Source of the DNA: Arthrobacter sp. Leaf234 | Lineage (GTDB): Bacteria > Actinomycetota > Actinomycetes > Actinomycetales > Micrococcaceae | Direction of reading: 5' to 3' | DNA length: 64,000 bases | Assembly (NCBI RefSeq): GCF_001422665.1 | Contig: NZ_LMLU01000007.1 | Span: 233,640-297,639, forward strand | Shown here: in pieces, positions 27,917-36,845 of the stretch | Position numbering within the stretch: position 1 is the first letter of the stretch | How the letters are laid out: each line of letters begins with the position of its first letter | Notes under the pieces: model-generated | Told to the model about the DNA's origin: nothing | The model's database searches: none | Seen by the model: only the letters and a program-made list of their open reading frames with translations | Program-made: the position numbers and the translations under genes

Positions 27917-28795
27917 ATGCCCCAGTCTTCCGTCACCGCTCCCCTCGGGACCCTGACGCCCGGTACGGTCTCGCTGCAGCGCCCCGTCCCGCCGGGCATC
28001 GCACGGCCCGAATACGTGGGCCGGGCAGCACCCGCCCCGTTCACCGGTTCCGAGGTGAAGACCGCCGAGGTCATCGAGAAGATCCGTACGGCCGGCAGGA
28101 TCGCCGCCCAGGCGATCGTCGAGGTCGGCAGGCATGCGAAGCCCGGCGTCACCACCGACTTCCTCGACCGGATCGGGCACGAATTCATCCTCGACCACGG
28201 TGCCTATCCGTCGACGCTGGGCTACCGGGGGTTCCCGAAGTCCCTGTGCTCCTCGCTGAACGAGGTCATCTGCCACGGCATCCCCGACTCCACGGAGCTC
28301 CGGGACGGGGACATCCTCAACATCGACATCACCGCCTACAAGGACGGCGTCCACGGGGACACCAACCACACGTTCTGCATCGGGGACGTCGACGAGGAGT
28401 CGCGCCTCCTGGTGGAGCGCACCCGGGAGTCGCTCGCGCGGGCCATCCGGGCCGTCGCTCCCGGGCGCGAGATCAACGTCATCGGCCGGACCATCCAGTC
28501 CTACGCGAAGCGCTTCGGTTATGGTGTTGTCCGTGACTTCACCGGGCACGGCGTCGGAGAAGCGTTCCACACGGGCCTGATCATCCCGCACTACGACGCC
28601 GCTCCCGCCTACAACCGCGTCATCGAGCCCGGCATGGTCTTCACCATCGAGCCGATGCTCACCCTCGGGACCATCGACTGGACCATGTGGGCGGACGACT
28701 GGACCGTGGTCACGAAGGACCGGAAGAGGACAGCGCAGTTTGAGCACACGCTCGTTGTCACCGACCGCGGTGCGGAGATCCTCACCCTGCCCTAG
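27917..28795 (+). CDS. map: Methionine aminopeptidase, type I
   Basis: 292 residues. It removes the initiator methionine from new proteins. The five metal ligands are visible: the aspartates in [20 protein letters not shown], His in [10 protein letters not shown], and the glutamates in FTIEPML and FEHTLVV. The 35-residue N-terminal extension with PRPxVP-like prolines is typical of actinobacterial MapB enzymes and replaces the zinc-finger type. Start ATG at 27917 behind a leaderless -10. The glucokinase gene follows 78 bases later. Confidence 0.96.
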   Translation: MPQSSVTAPLGTLTPGTVSLQRPVPPGIARPEYVGRAAPAPFTGSEVKTAEVIEKIRTAGRIAAQAIVEVGRHAKPGVTTDFLDRIGHEFILDHGAYPSTLGYRGFPKSLCSSLNEVICHGIPDSTELRDGDILNIDITAYKDGVHGDTNHTFCIGDVDEESRLLVERTRESLARAIRAVAPGREINVIGRTIQSYAKRFGYGVVRDFTGHGVGEAFHTGLIIPHYDAAPAYNRVIEPGMVFTIEPMLTLGTIDWTMWADDWTVVTKDRKRTAQFEHTLVVTDRGAEILTLP

Positions 28796-28873
28796 CGCAG
28801 CCGCACCGCTGGTCCTGCTTGCACGCTGTACCCCACCCCTCCGGCTCGCGCCGAACCACCTCAACGGAGAATC

Positions 28874-29686
28874 ATGGCCAAGGACATCGAGAAGAAGAAG
28901 TCGAAGAAGCTCCCCGCGACCGTCATCGGCGTCGACATCGGCGGGACCGGGATCAAGGGCGGCATCGTCGACCTCGAGAAGGGCGTGATCGTCGGCGAGC
29001 GGTACCGTATCCCGACACCCAAGCCCTCCACTCCCGAAGCCGTCGCCGACGTCGTCGCGCAGATCGTCACGGAGCTGTCCTCGCGCCCCGAGGGACCGGC
29101 GGCGGAGGTCCCGGTCGGCGTGACCTTCCCGGCGATCATCCAGCACGGCGTGGCCCGCTCCGCCGCGAACGTCGACAAGAGCTGGGTCGACACCGACGTC
29201 GACGCCCTCTTCACGAGGGTCCTCGGACGCGACGTGCACGTCATCAACGACGCCGACGCGGCCGGACTCGCGGAGGTCCGGTACGGTGCGGGCAAGGGCA
29301 AGATGGGCACGGTCCTGGTGATCACGCTCGGCACCGGCATCGGCTCGGCCTTCATCTTCGACGGCAAGCTCGTGCCGAACGCGGAACTCGGTCACCTGGA
29401 GATCGACGGCCACGACGCCGAGACGAAGGCGTCCGCCGTCGCCCGCGAGCGGGACGGCATCGACTGGGACGAGTACGCGGTGCGGCTCCAGCGCTATTTC
29501 TCGCACGTCGAGTTCCTCTTCTCCCCCGAGCTGTTCATCGTCGGCGGCGGGATCTCCAAGCGCAGCAGCGAGTACCTGCCCTCGCTCGAGCTCCGGACCC
29601 CGATCATCCCCGCACAGCTGAAGAACCACGCAGGGATCGTGGGCGGCGCCCTCCAGGCGGCACTGCTCTTCACGCCGAAGGCCTGA
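28874..29686 (+). CDS. ppgK: Polyphosphate glucokinase
   Basis: 270 residues. An actinobacterial ROK-fold glucokinase that can use polyphosphate as well as ATP to phosphorylate glucose. Seen are the phosphate-binding loop GVDIGGTGIKGGIVD near the N-terminus after a Lys-rich leader, PAIIQHGVARSAANVDKSW, the catalytic-region segment VINDADAAGLAE, and VITLGTGIGSAFIFDGKL. GGAG lies before the ATG. Two hairpins follow the stop. It probably is the main glucose kinase in a cell that imports glucose unphosphorylated. Confidence 0.94.
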   Translation: MAKDIEKKKSKKLPATVIGVDIGGTGIKGGIVDLEKGVIVGERYRIPTPKPSTPEAVADVVAQIVTELSSRPEGPAAEVPVGVTFPAIIQHGVARSAANVDKSWVDTDVDALFTRVLGRDVHVINDADAAGLAEVRYGAGKGKMGTVLVITLGTGIGSAFIFDGKLVPNAELGHLEIDGHDAETKASAVARERDGIDWDEYAVRLQRYFSHVEFLFSPELFIVGGGISKRSSEYLPSLELRTPIIPAQLKNHAGIVGGALQAALLFTPKA

Positions 29687-29689
29687 GCC

Positions 29690-29717
29690 CCGTTCCTGCC
29701 TGCGCGGGCAGGAACGG
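29690..29717 (+). terminator. First hairpin after ppgK
   Basis: 11-bp perfect arms (29690-29700, 29707-29717) starting 4 bases after the ppgK stop. Confidence 0.6.
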
Positions 29718-29738
29718 CATGGAGGACCCTGCCCGACA

Positions 29739-29783
29739 GCACAGGAGCCCGGTACGGACGTGATCCGTACCGGGCTCCTGTGC
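29739..29783. terminator. Second, 20-bp hairpin between ppgK and nrdR
   Basis: Perfect 20-bp arms (29739-29758, 29764-29783) with a 5-base loop, between convergent genes. One of the longest perfect stems in the window and probably the main two-way terminator. Confidence 0.88.
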
Positions 29784-29871
29784 GTCCGCCGCCTGGAGGG
29801 GCGGAACCGGACGTGGAACCGGTGGTGGCGTCGGCTTCCCCTCCGCAGCCACCACCGGGGTCTGATGGGCG

Positions 29872-30369
29872 CTACTGCGCCGTCAACGGCCTCTGCGCTC
29901 CCGAGGGGACGCGCGCGTTGTCCTTCGCCTGCTGGCGGAGGGTACCGATGGCCTCCTCGAAGTCCTCGAGGGACTCGAAGCCCTGATAGACGCTGGCGAA
30001 GCGCAGGTAGGCGATCTGATCCAGCTTGCGCAGCGGTTCGAGGATGGCGAGCCCCACCTCATGGGCGTCGATCTCCGCCACGCCGCTGGCGCGGACGCTC
30101 TCTTCGACCTCCTGGGCGAGCAGGGCGAGATCGTCCTCCGTCACGGGCCTGCCCTGGCACGCCTTCCGGACGCCGTTGATGATCTTCGAGCGGCTGAAGG
30201 GCTCGCCGGCGCCGGAACGCTTGATCACGCTGAGGCTCGTGGTCTCGACCGTGCTGAAGCGGCGGCCGCACTGCGGGCACTGGCGACGCCTGCGGATCGC
30301 CGACCCGTCGTCGGCCAGTCGGCTGTCGACGACGCGGGAGTCCGGGTTGCGGCAGTACGGACAGTACAC
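29872..30369 (-). CDS. nrdR: Transcriptional repressor NrdR
   Basis: 165 residues. NrdR represses ribonucleotide reductase genes when dATP is high. The zinc ribbon uses Cys3, Cys6, Cys31 and Cys34 (MYCPYC, QCPQCG); the ATP-cone domain follows ([29 protein letters not shown]). Start is a GTG at 30369 with GGGGAG upstream. Two NrdR-like boxes lie 43-90 bases upstream, so autoregulation is likely. No ribonucleotide reductase gene is in the window; its targets lie elsewhere. The C-terminal 15 residues are variable. Confidence 0.96.
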   Translation of the reverse strand: MYCPYCRNPDSRVVDSRLADDGSAIRRRRQCPQCGRRFSTVETTSLSVIKRSGAGEPFSRSKIINGVRKACQGRPVTEDDLALLAQEVEESVRASGVAEIDAHEVGLAILEPLRKLDQIAYLRFASVYQGFESLEDFEEAIGTLRQQAKDNARVPSGAQRPLTAQ

Positions 30370-30405
30370 GGCTCCCCTTTCCTCTCGTCGACGCTCGACC
30401 GGATC

Positions 30406-30459
30406 AGTCTAGGACTAGATGTGGGGAAACTACAACCGTGTCATTACCACATGTAGTGG
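30406..30459 (-). promoter_or_regulatory. nrdR promoter with paired NrdR boxes
   Basis: Two partly palindromic 16-mers, centred at 30419.5 (core CTAGATGTGG) and 30451.5 (core CCACATGTAG), resemble the NrdR box acaCwAtATaTwGtgt and are 32 bp apart, three helical turns, the spacing known for NrdR pairs. A minus-strand promoter overlaps them: TTGTAG (30430-30435), 18 bases, TAGACT (30406-30411). Confidence 0.5.
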
Positions 30460-30481
30460 CAGCTGCACCGTGGGCAGGGTT

Positions 30482-31882
30482 CTAGACCGCCCCATCCGCC
30501 GCCGGGAAGCGCGCCGAGACGGCCTCGCCGTGCGCCGGCAGGTTCTCGGCCTCGGCGAGGGACAGGATGGACGCCGACACCTCGCGGAGCGCGTCCCTGT
30601 CGTAGTGGACGATCTGCACGACCTTCAGGAACGTGGTGACGTTGAGCCCGGACGCGAAGGACGCCGTGCCACTGGTCGGCAGGACGTGATTGGAACCGGC
30701 GCAGTAGTCGCCGAGGCTCACGGGGCTGTAGGCACCGACGAAGATGGCACCGGCGTTCCGGATCCGGTCGGCGACCCGCGCGGCGTCCGTGGTCTGGATC
30801 TCGAGGTGCTCCGCCGCGTAGGCGTCGCAGACCGCGATGCCGTGCTCGACGTCGTCGACCAGGATCACGCCGGACTGCTGCCCCGAGAGGGCGGCCCTCA
30901 CCCGATCGGCGTGCCGGGTGGCAGCGGCCCGCACCTGCAGGGCCTCGACCACCGCCGTCGCCAGGTCCTCCGAGTCCGTCACGAGGACCGATGCCGCCTG
31001 GGGGTCGTGCTCGGCCTGGCTCACCAGGTCCGCGGCCACGAGGCCGGCATCCGCACCCGCGTCCGCCAGGATGGCGATCTCGGTGGTACCGGCCTCGGAA
31101 TCGATGCCCACCGCGCCGAGGACGAGGCGCTTGGCCGTCGCGACGAAGACGTTGCCGGGGCCGGTGATGACGTTCACGGGGTCGATCGCCCCGGAGCCGG
31201 CCACGCTCGCGTCCGACCCGTCGGGGAGGCCGGGTACTCCGGAAACCCCGTAGGCCAGGGCCGCGACGGCCTGGGCCCCTCCCATGGCGTACACCTCGGT
31301 GACGCCGAGCATGGACGCCGCTGCGAGGATGACGGGGTGCGGCCAGCCGCCGAACTCCTTCTGCGGCGGCGAGGCGAGGGCGATCGAGCCGACGCCGGCG
31401 GCCTGGGCCGGCACGACGTTCATCACCACGGAGGACGGATACGCCGCGAGGCCACCGGGGACATACAGACCGACGCGGTCGACGGGGACCCACCGGGACC
31501 TGAGGGTCGCGCCGGGCGCGATCGCGACCTCCACGTCCGCGGGCACCTGGGCCTTCGCGAAGATCCGTGCGCGGCGGATGGCTTCCTGCAGGGCGATCCT
31601 GACGTCGTCGTCGAGGCCTGCGACGGCCGCCTCGACCACATGGGCGGGCACGCGCGGGTGGTCCTGCTCGACGCCGTCGAAGCGGAGCGCGAAGTCGCGC
31701 AGCGCCTCGAGACCCCGGGCGCGCACGTCGTCGATGATGGCCTGGACGGCACTCTCGGAGGATGAGGCGTTGGCGGCGGCCCGTGGCATGGCGTTCTTCA
31801 GCTCCCCCGGGCTGAGCGCCCGGCCGCGGAGATCGATGGTGCGGAAGGCGACGGTGGTCGGGGTGTTGGGCGCGGAAGTCAC
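30482..31882 (-). CDS. hisD: Histidinol dehydrogenase
   Basis: 466 residues. It oxidises histidinol to histidine in two NAD-dependent steps, the last of the pathway. Family landmarks: GRWVPVDRVGLYVPGG-like segment around the middle of the N-terminal half, VITGPGNVFVATAKRLV, IDSEAGTTEIAILAD, and the zinc/catalytic region YAAEHLEIQTTDA. Start is a GTG at 31882 behind a leaderless TAGACT box. No other his gene is in the window. nrdR lies downstream on the same strand after 112 bases with its own promoter. Confidence 0.96.
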   Translation of the reverse strand: MTSAPNTPTTVAFRTIDLRGRALSPGELKNAMPRAAANASSSESAVQAIIDDVRARGLEALRDFALRFDGVEQDHPRVPAHVVEAAVAGLDDDVRIALQEAIRRARIFAKAQVPADVEVAIAPGATLRSRWVPVDRVGLYVPGGLAAYPSSVVMNVVPAQAAGVGSIALASPPQKEFGGWPHPVILAAASMLGVTEVYAMGGAQAVAALAYGVSGVPGLPDGSDASVAGSGAIDPVNVITGPGNVFVATAKRLVLGAVGIDSEAGTTEIAILADAGADAGLVAADLVSQAEHDPQAASVLVTDSEDLATAVVEALQVRAAATRHADRVRAALSGQQSGVILVDDVEHGIAVCDAYAAEHLEIQTTDAARVADRIRNAGAIFVGAYSPVSLGDYCAGSNHVLPTSGTASFASGLNVTTFLKVVQIVHYDRDALREVSASILSLAEAENLPAHGEAVSARFPAADGAV

Positions 31883-31888
31883 CCGTGA

Positions 31889-31894
31889 AGTCTA
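31889..31894 (-). promoter_or_regulatory. Leaderless-type -10 box of hisD
   Basis: TAGACT on the minus strand ends 6 bases before the hisD GTG, identical in sequence and spacing to the dnaE box; no ribosome site is present. Confidence 0.6.
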
Positions 31895-31932
31895 TCGGGA
31901 GCGGTGGCGGCGCGGCGCGGCGGAGCCGGTGG

Positions 31933-32460
31933 TCAGGCCTTCCGGCGCGCGAGCCCGATCAGCGCCGTCACGAAGATGATGACGGCGGCGACGGCCGGCC
32001 AGAGCGCCAGCGCTCCGTAGGAGTGCAGCATGAAGGCGGACCCGGGGAGATCCTCCCGGCCGTGGGGTCCCAGCATCAGCGCCAGTCCCTCCCCCACGCC
32101 GAGGGCCAGCAGCGACCCGAGGACGGAGCCGCCGACGGCAGCGAGGATCCGCGCGACCACGCCCGGCAACCGGAGCCGGACGGCGACGACGGTCCCGACG
32201 GCGATGCCGGCCAGGAGTTGCAGTCCCGCAAGGGTCAGATCGCGCAGCACCCACTGCTGGGCGTCCTCGGGATCACCAAAGAGGCGCCCCGTCGGAGCGA
32301 GCAGCCACCAGGCCGCGCCGAGGACCGCTCCGAGCAGGATCGTCGAACCGAGCCACCAGAAGACTCCCGCGGGCGGTACCGACCGCCGGTCCTCGGCGAC
32401 CGCGTAGACGGGAGGAGGGTAACTGCTCGAACCCGTATCCGGTCCCTGGCTGGCGCGCAT
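31933..32460 (-). CDS. Four-helix integral membrane protein of unknown function
   Basis: 175 residues with four predicted membrane helices: FWWLGSTILLGAVLGAAWWL, LTLAGLQLLAGIAVGTVVAV, ILAAVGGSVLGSLLALGVG and a C-terminal ALALWPAVAAVIIFVTALIG. The N-terminal 30 residues are polar and cytoplasmic, and the C-terminus is RRKA. I do not recognise a named family with certainty. It lies 50 bases upstream of hisD on the same strand, yet each has its own leaderless-type box, so they may be separate transcripts. It is divergent from the flavin reductase gene. Confidence 0.8.
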   Translation of the reverse strand: MRASQGPDTGSSSYPPPVYAVAEDRRSVPPAGVFWWLGSTILLGAVLGAAWWLLAPTGRLFGDPEDAQQWVLRDLTLAGLQLLAGIAVGTVVAVRLRLPGVVARILAAVGGSVLGSLLALGVGEGLALMLGPHGREDLPGSAFMLHSYGALALWPAVAAVIIFVTALIGLARRKA

Positions 32461-32467
32461 GACTTCT

Positions 32468-32473
32468 ACATTA
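32468..32473 (-). promoter_or_regulatory. Leaderless-type -10 box of the membrane protein gene
   Basis: TAATGT on the minus strand ends 7 bases before the ATG at 32460. Confidence 0.5.
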
Positions 32474-32594
32474 ACAAACCCTCCCGCCGCCGGGGACCGC
32501 GCCTAGGGTGGTGGTGGCAGCGCGACGTACCCGCCTCCGCGGCGGGACCATCAGCACCCGTGCCGTCCCCGCCGTCGAACCCCGGAGGAACCAC

Positions 32595-33122
32595 GTGACC
32601 AACCCGAGTACAGCGGCGGGCCTGCCCGCCGTCGCCGAACCCCACGCCGAGTCCTTCCGGGAGGTGTTCCGCCGGCACGCCGCCGGAGTGGCCATCATCA
32701 CCGCCACGTACGACGGCGTACCGTTCGGCTTCACCGCCACCTCCGTCGCGTCGCTCTCGGCCGAGCCGCCACGGTTCTCGTTCAACATGGCACGGACGTC
32801 CTCCTCGTGGCCCGCGGTCGCCAACACGAACTTCGTGGGCGTGCACATGCTCAGCACCGAGAACGAGGGCCTGGCGAACCGGTTCGCGCGCACGAAGGAC
32901 CGGTTCACCGGCGACCACTGGGAGCCCGGACCCGAGGGGGTCCCCATCCTCAGGGACGTGGCCGGGTGGCTCGTGGGCCGCATCAGCATGCGGCTCTCGT
33001 TCGAGAACAACGCCGTGGTGGTCGCCGAGGTGGTCGCTGGCAGCATCGGCGCCGACGGCGCCCCCCTGCTCTACCACGGCGGCAGCTACGGGACCCCGAC
33101 GGCCACCGACTACGTCATCTGA
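32595..33122 (+). CDS. Flavin reductase family protein (FMN-binding split barrel)
   Basis: 175 residues from the GTG at 32595, chosen for GGAGG 7 bases upstream; the frame is open for 29 codons before that. The pattern FREVFRRHAAGVAIITATYDG, PFGFTATSVASLSAEPPRFSF and VHMLSTENEGLANRFA is that of the flavin reductase-like domain (HpaC/ActVB type), which binds FMN and supplies reduced flavin to a monooxygenase or acts as a small oxidoreductase. No partner oxygenase is nearby, so the substrate is open. It converges on dnaE with a 12-base gap. Confidence 0.88.
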   Translation: MTNPSTAAGLPAVAEPHAESFREVFRRHAAGVAIITATYDGVPFGFTATSVASLSAEPPRFSFNMARTSSSWPAVANTNFVGVHMLSTENEGLANRFARTKDRFTGDHWEPGPEGVPILRDVAGWLVGRISMRLSFENNAVVVAEVVAGSIGADGAPLLYHGGSYGTPTATDYVI

Positions 33123-33134
33123 TGCGGATGCGGC

Positions 33135-36100
33135 TCAGGCATCGAGGCAGGCCGGTCCGAACAGGACCTTGAGGTCGCCGAACAGGCCCGGGGTCGGATT
33201 CACCCTGAGGTCGACCCCGAGCTTCATGACCTCCACCTTGCGTGAACCGTTCAGCCGGATCAGGACCTCACTGGTCCCCGGGTGCGTCCGCAGGACGTCA
33301 CCGAGGGCCGTCACCGCCGTCTCGGTGGCCTTGTGCTGCAGCATCGAGATGACCACGGGCCCCGAGTGGCCCTCGCTGAGGTCAGGAACGGAGAGCTCCT
33401 GTGCGTTCAGCATGACGGCGCCGTCGTCCCTGCGCTGCAGGCGCCCGCGCACGACGACGATCAGGTCCTCCGCGAGGACACCCGAGATCGGCCCGTAGAC
33501 CTGGCCGAAGAACATGACCTCCATGGATCCGGCGAGGTCCTCCACCTCGGCGCGCGCGTAGGCGTTGCCGCTGTTCTTGGCGATCCTGCGCTGCAGGGAC
33601 GTGATCATGCCGGCGATCGTCACGATCGCACCGTCGGCCGGGCCCTCCTCGCTGATGATCGAGGGGATCGAGGAGTCCGCATGGTTGCTCAGGATGCCCT
33701 CGAGCCCCTGGAGCGGATGGTCCGAGACGTAGAGCCCGAGCATGTCCCGTTCGAAGGACAGCTTGTCCTTCTTGTCCCACTCGGGCAGGTCCGGCACCTC
33801 CACGGACAGTCCGCCCGCGCCCAGCCCGCCGCCGTCGTCGTCGAACGCGCTGAAGAGGTCGAACTGGTTCGCCGCCTCGTTGCGCTTGAGGACGATCACG
33901 GAGTCGACGGCCTCCTCGTGGATCATCGCCAGCGCCCGGCGCGGATGCTTCAGCGAGTCGAAGGCGCCCGCCTTGATGAGCGACTCGATGGTCCGCTTGT
34001 TGCAGACGACGGCGGGGACCTTCTGCAGGAAGTCGCTGAACGAGGAGAAGGCGCCCTTCTCCTCGCGCGCGCCCACCATGGCTCCCACGACGTTCGCGCC
34101 GACGTTCCGGATGGCCCCCATGCCGAAGCGGATGTCCTTGCCGACCGGGGTGAAGTTGACGCTCGACTCGTTGACGTCGGGCGGCAGCACCGTGATCCCC
34201 ATGCGCCGGCACTCGTTCAGGTAGATGGCGAGCTTGTCCTTGTCGTCGCCGACGCTCGTCAGGAGGGCGGCCATGTACTCGGCCGGGTAGTGCGCCTTCA
34301 GGTAGGCCGTCCAGTAGGACACGAGCCCGTAGGCCGCGGTGTGCGCCTTGTTGAACGCGTAGTCGGAGAAGGACTCGAGGACGGTCCACAGCTTGTCCAT
34401 GGCCGCCTGGGAGTAGCCGTTGGCCTTCATCCCCGCGAAGAAGTCGGCCTGCTGCTTGTCCAGCTCGGACTTCTTCTTCTTGCCCATCGCGCGTCGGAGC
34501 ATGTCCGCCTGGCCGAGCGTGAAGTTCGCCAGCTTCTGCGCGGCGCTCATCACCTGCTCCTGGTACACGATCAGGCCGTAGGTGCCGCCGAGGATCTCCT
34601 CGAGCGGACCCTCGAGCTCGGGGTGGATGGGCTCGATCTCCTGCAGCCCGTTCTTCCGCAGCGCGTAGTTCGTGTGCGAGTTCACGCCCATGGGGCCCGG
34701 CCGGTAGAGCGCCAGCACCGCCGAGATGTCCTCGAAGTTGTCGGGACGCATGAGCTTCAGCAGTGACCGCATGGGACCGCCGTCGAGCTGGAAGACGCCC
34801 AGGGTGTCGCCCCGCGCCAGGAGCTCGTAGGAGTCCTTGTCGTCGAGCTCCAGGTCCTCGAGGACCAGATCGGTGTCTTTGTTGGCCTTGATGTTCTCCA
34901 CGGCGTCCGTGATGATCGTCAGGTTCCTCAGGCCGAGGAAGTCCATCTTGATCAGCCCGAGACCCTCGCACGTGGGGTAGTCGAACTGCGTGATGATCTG
35001 GCCGTCCTGCTCACGGCGCATGATCGGGATGATGTCGATCAGGGGGTCCGAGGACATGATGACACCGGCGGCGTGCACGCCCCACTGGCGCTTGAGTCCC
35101 TCGAGCCCGAGGGCGGTCTCGAAGACCTTCTCGGAGTCGGCGTCGGTCTTCAGCAGCTCGCGGAGCTCCTCGGCTTCCGAGTAGCGCTTCGCGCCCTTGT
35201 TGTGGACGTCCGCCAGGGCGAGGCCCTTGCCCATGACGTCCGGCGGCATGGCCTTGGTGAGGCGCTCCCCCGTGGAGAAGGGATACCCCATGACGCGGGA
35301 GGAGTCCTTCAGCGCCTGCTTGGCCTTGATGGTGCCGTAGGTGACGATCATGGCCACGCGCTCGTCGCCGTACTTCTCGGTGACGTACCGGATCACCTCG
35401 GACCGGCGACGATCATCGAAGTCGACGTCGAAGTCGGGCATGGAGACGCGTTCCGGGTTGAGGAACCGCTCGAAGATGAGGCCGTGCTTGAGCGGGTCCA
35501 GATCGGTGATGCGCATCGCGTAGGCGACCATCGACCCGGCACCCGAGCCACGGCCCGGGCCCACCCTGATGCCGTTGTTCTTGGCCCAGTTGATGAAGTC
35601 GGCGACGACGAGGAAGTAGCCGGGGAAGCCCATCTGGGTGATGACGCCGACCTCGAACTCGGCCTGCTTCCGGACGTCGTCGGGCACGCCTGCCGGGTAG
35701 CGGAACTGCAGGCCTGTCTCGACCTCCTTGACGAACCAGGACTGTTCGTTCTCCCCGTCCGGGACGGGGAACCGCGGCATGTAGTTCGCCTTGGTGTTGA
35801 ACTCGACCTCGCACCGCTCGGCGATCAGCAGGGTGTTGTCGCACGCCTCCGGGTAGTCCCGGAAGATGGCGCGCATCTCGGCGGGCGACTTCAGGTAGAA
35901 CTCGTCCGCGTCGAACTTGAACCGCTTCGGATCGGCCAGGGTGGAGCCGGACTGGACGCAGAGCAGCGCGGCGTGGGCCTTGGAGTCCTCGGCGTGCGTG
36001 TAGTGGAGGTCGTTGGTGGCGACGAGCGGCAGGCCGAGATCCTTGGCGAGCCGGATGAGGTCGGCCTTCACGTTCCGCTCGATGTCGAGGCCGTGGTCCA

Positions 36101-36680
36101 TCAGCTCGCAGAAGTAGTTCTCCGCACCGAAGATGTCCCGGAAGTCCGACGCCGCCTGCCGCGCCTCGTCGTAGAGGCCGAGCCGGAGCTTGGTCTGCAC
36201 CTCGCCGGACGGGCAGCCGGTGGTCGCGATCAGGCCCTTGCCGTACGTCTGCAGGAGGTCGCGGTCCATGCGGGGCTTGTAGAGATAGCCCTCGAGGGAG
36301 GCCAGCGAGGACATCCTGAACAGGTTGTGCATGCCCTCGGTGGTCTCGGACCACAGGGTCATGTGGGTGTACGCACCGGCACCGGAGACGTCGTCGCGCC
36401 CGCCGCCGCCCCACTGGACGCGCGTGCGGTCGTTGCGTGCGGTCCCCGGCGTCAGGTACGCCTCGACGCCGATGATCGGCTTGATGCCGGCGCTGTTGGC
36501 CTTGCTCCAGAAGTCGAAGGCCCCGAACACGAAGCCGTGGTCGGTGGTCGCGAGGGCCTTCATCCCGAGTTCCTCGGTATGGCTGAAGAGGTCCGTCAGG
36601 CGGGCCGCGCCGTCGAGCATCGAGTACTCGGTGTGGTTGTGGAGATGGACGAACGAATCGGTCGATGCAGGAGTAGCCAC
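33135..36680 (-). CDS. dnaE: DNA polymerase III alpha subunit DnaE1
   Basis: 1181 residues, the replicative polymerase catalytic subunit. N-terminal PHP domain (FVHLHNHTEYSMLDGAARL, TTDHGFVFGAFDF), then the C-family palm with the catalytic aspartates in MPDFDVDFDDRRR, GPGRGSGAGSMVAYA, fingers, a helix-hairpin-helix region and a C-terminal OB domain (AIVTIAGMITSLQRRIAKNSG). Length and the intact PHP residues fit DnaE1 rather than the SOS paralogue DnaE2. Start is a GTG at 36680 with a TAGACT box 6 bases upstream, so the message is probably leaderless. Confidence 0.97.
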   Translation of the reverse strand: MATPASTDSFVHLHNHTEYSMLDGAARLTDLFSHTEELGMKALATTDHGFVFGAFDFWSKANSAGIKPIIGVEAYLTPGTARNDRTRVQWGGGGRDDVSGAGAYTHMTLWSETTEGMHNLFRMSSLASLEGYLYKPRMDRDLLQTYGKGLIATTGCPSGEVQTKLRLGLYDEARQAASDFRDIFGAENYFCELMDHGLDIERNVKADLIRLAKDLGLPLVATNDLHYTHAEDSKAHAALLCVQSGSTLADPKRFKFDADEFYLKSPAEMRAIFRDYPEACDNTLLIAERCEVEFNTKANYMPRFPVPDGENEQSWFVKEVETGLQFRYPAGVPDDVRKQAEFEVGVITQMGFPGYFLVVADFINWAKNNGIRVGPGRGSGAGSMVAYAMRITDLDPLKHGLIFERFLNPERVSMPDFDVDFDDRRRSEVIRYVTEKYGDERVAMIVTYGTIKAKQALKDSSRVMGYPFSTGERLTKAMPPDVMGKGLALADVHNKGAKRYSEAEELRELLKTDADSEKVFETALGLEGLKRQWGVHAAGVIMSSDPLIDIIPIMRREQDGQIITQFDYPTCEGLGLIKMDFLGLRNLTIITDAVENIKANKDTDLVLEDLELDDKDSYELLARGDTLGVFQLDGGPMRSLLKLMRPDNFEDISAVLALYRPGPMGVNSHTNYALRKNGLQEIEPIHPELEGPLEEILGGTYGLIVYQEQVMSAAQKLANFTLGQADMLRRAMGKKKKSELDKQQADFFAGMKANGYSQAAMDKLWTVLESFSDYAFNKAHTAAYGLVSYWTAYLKAHYPAEYMAALLTSVGDDKDKLAIYLNECRRMGITVLPPDVNESSVNFTPVGKDIRFGMGAIRNVGANVVGAMVGAREEKGAFSSFSDFLQKVPAVVCNKRTIESLIKAGAFDSLKHPRRALAMIHEEAVDSVIVLKRNEAANQFDLFSAFDDDGGGLGAGGLSVEVPDLPEWDKKDKLSFERDMLGLYVSDHPLQGLEGILSNHADSSIPSIISEEGPADGAIVTIAGMITSLQRRIAKNSGNAYARAEVEDLAGSMEVMFFGQVYGPISGVLAEDLIVVVRGRLQRRDDGAVMLNAQELSVPDLSEGHSGPVVISMLQHKATETAVTALGDVLRTHPGTSEVLIRLNGSRKVEVMKLGVDLRVNPTPGLFGDLKVLFGPACLDA

Positions 36681-36686
36681 CGTCCG

Positions 36687-36692
36687 AGTCTA
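36687..36692 (-). promoter_or_regulatory. Leaderless-type -10 box of dnaE
   Basis: TAGACT on the minus strand, 6 bases before the GTG start; no ribosome site is present. Confidence 0.6.
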
Positions 36693-36733
36693 GTGGCGGA
36701 CGGGGGTCCGGACCGCCTCCGGCAGCATCGCGC

Positions 36734-36845
36734 GAGGTCGTTCCGGCGTGTCACGCGAAGCCGTCCCGGCGTGCCGCACCGGGCCGTTCCGGCGTGTCGG
36801 GGCAGAGCTCGACGGCGTGTCACACCGCGCCGTCCCGGTGTGTCA
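36734..36845. repeat. Five tandem repeats with a strict 23-bp period
   Basis: The core CGTTCCGGCGTGTC or a close variant begins at 36739, 36762, 36785, 36808 and 36831, exactly 23 bases apart each time. The last copy runs into the rluD stop codon. Copies touch without spacers, so this is a satellite-like array in the 162-base gap between dnaE and rluD. Confidence 0.88.

Noticed and set aside
36734..36845. Regular repeats that could look like a small CRISPR array
   Set aside because: Units touch each other with no unique spacers and no cas genes are nearby, so this is a tandem repeat.
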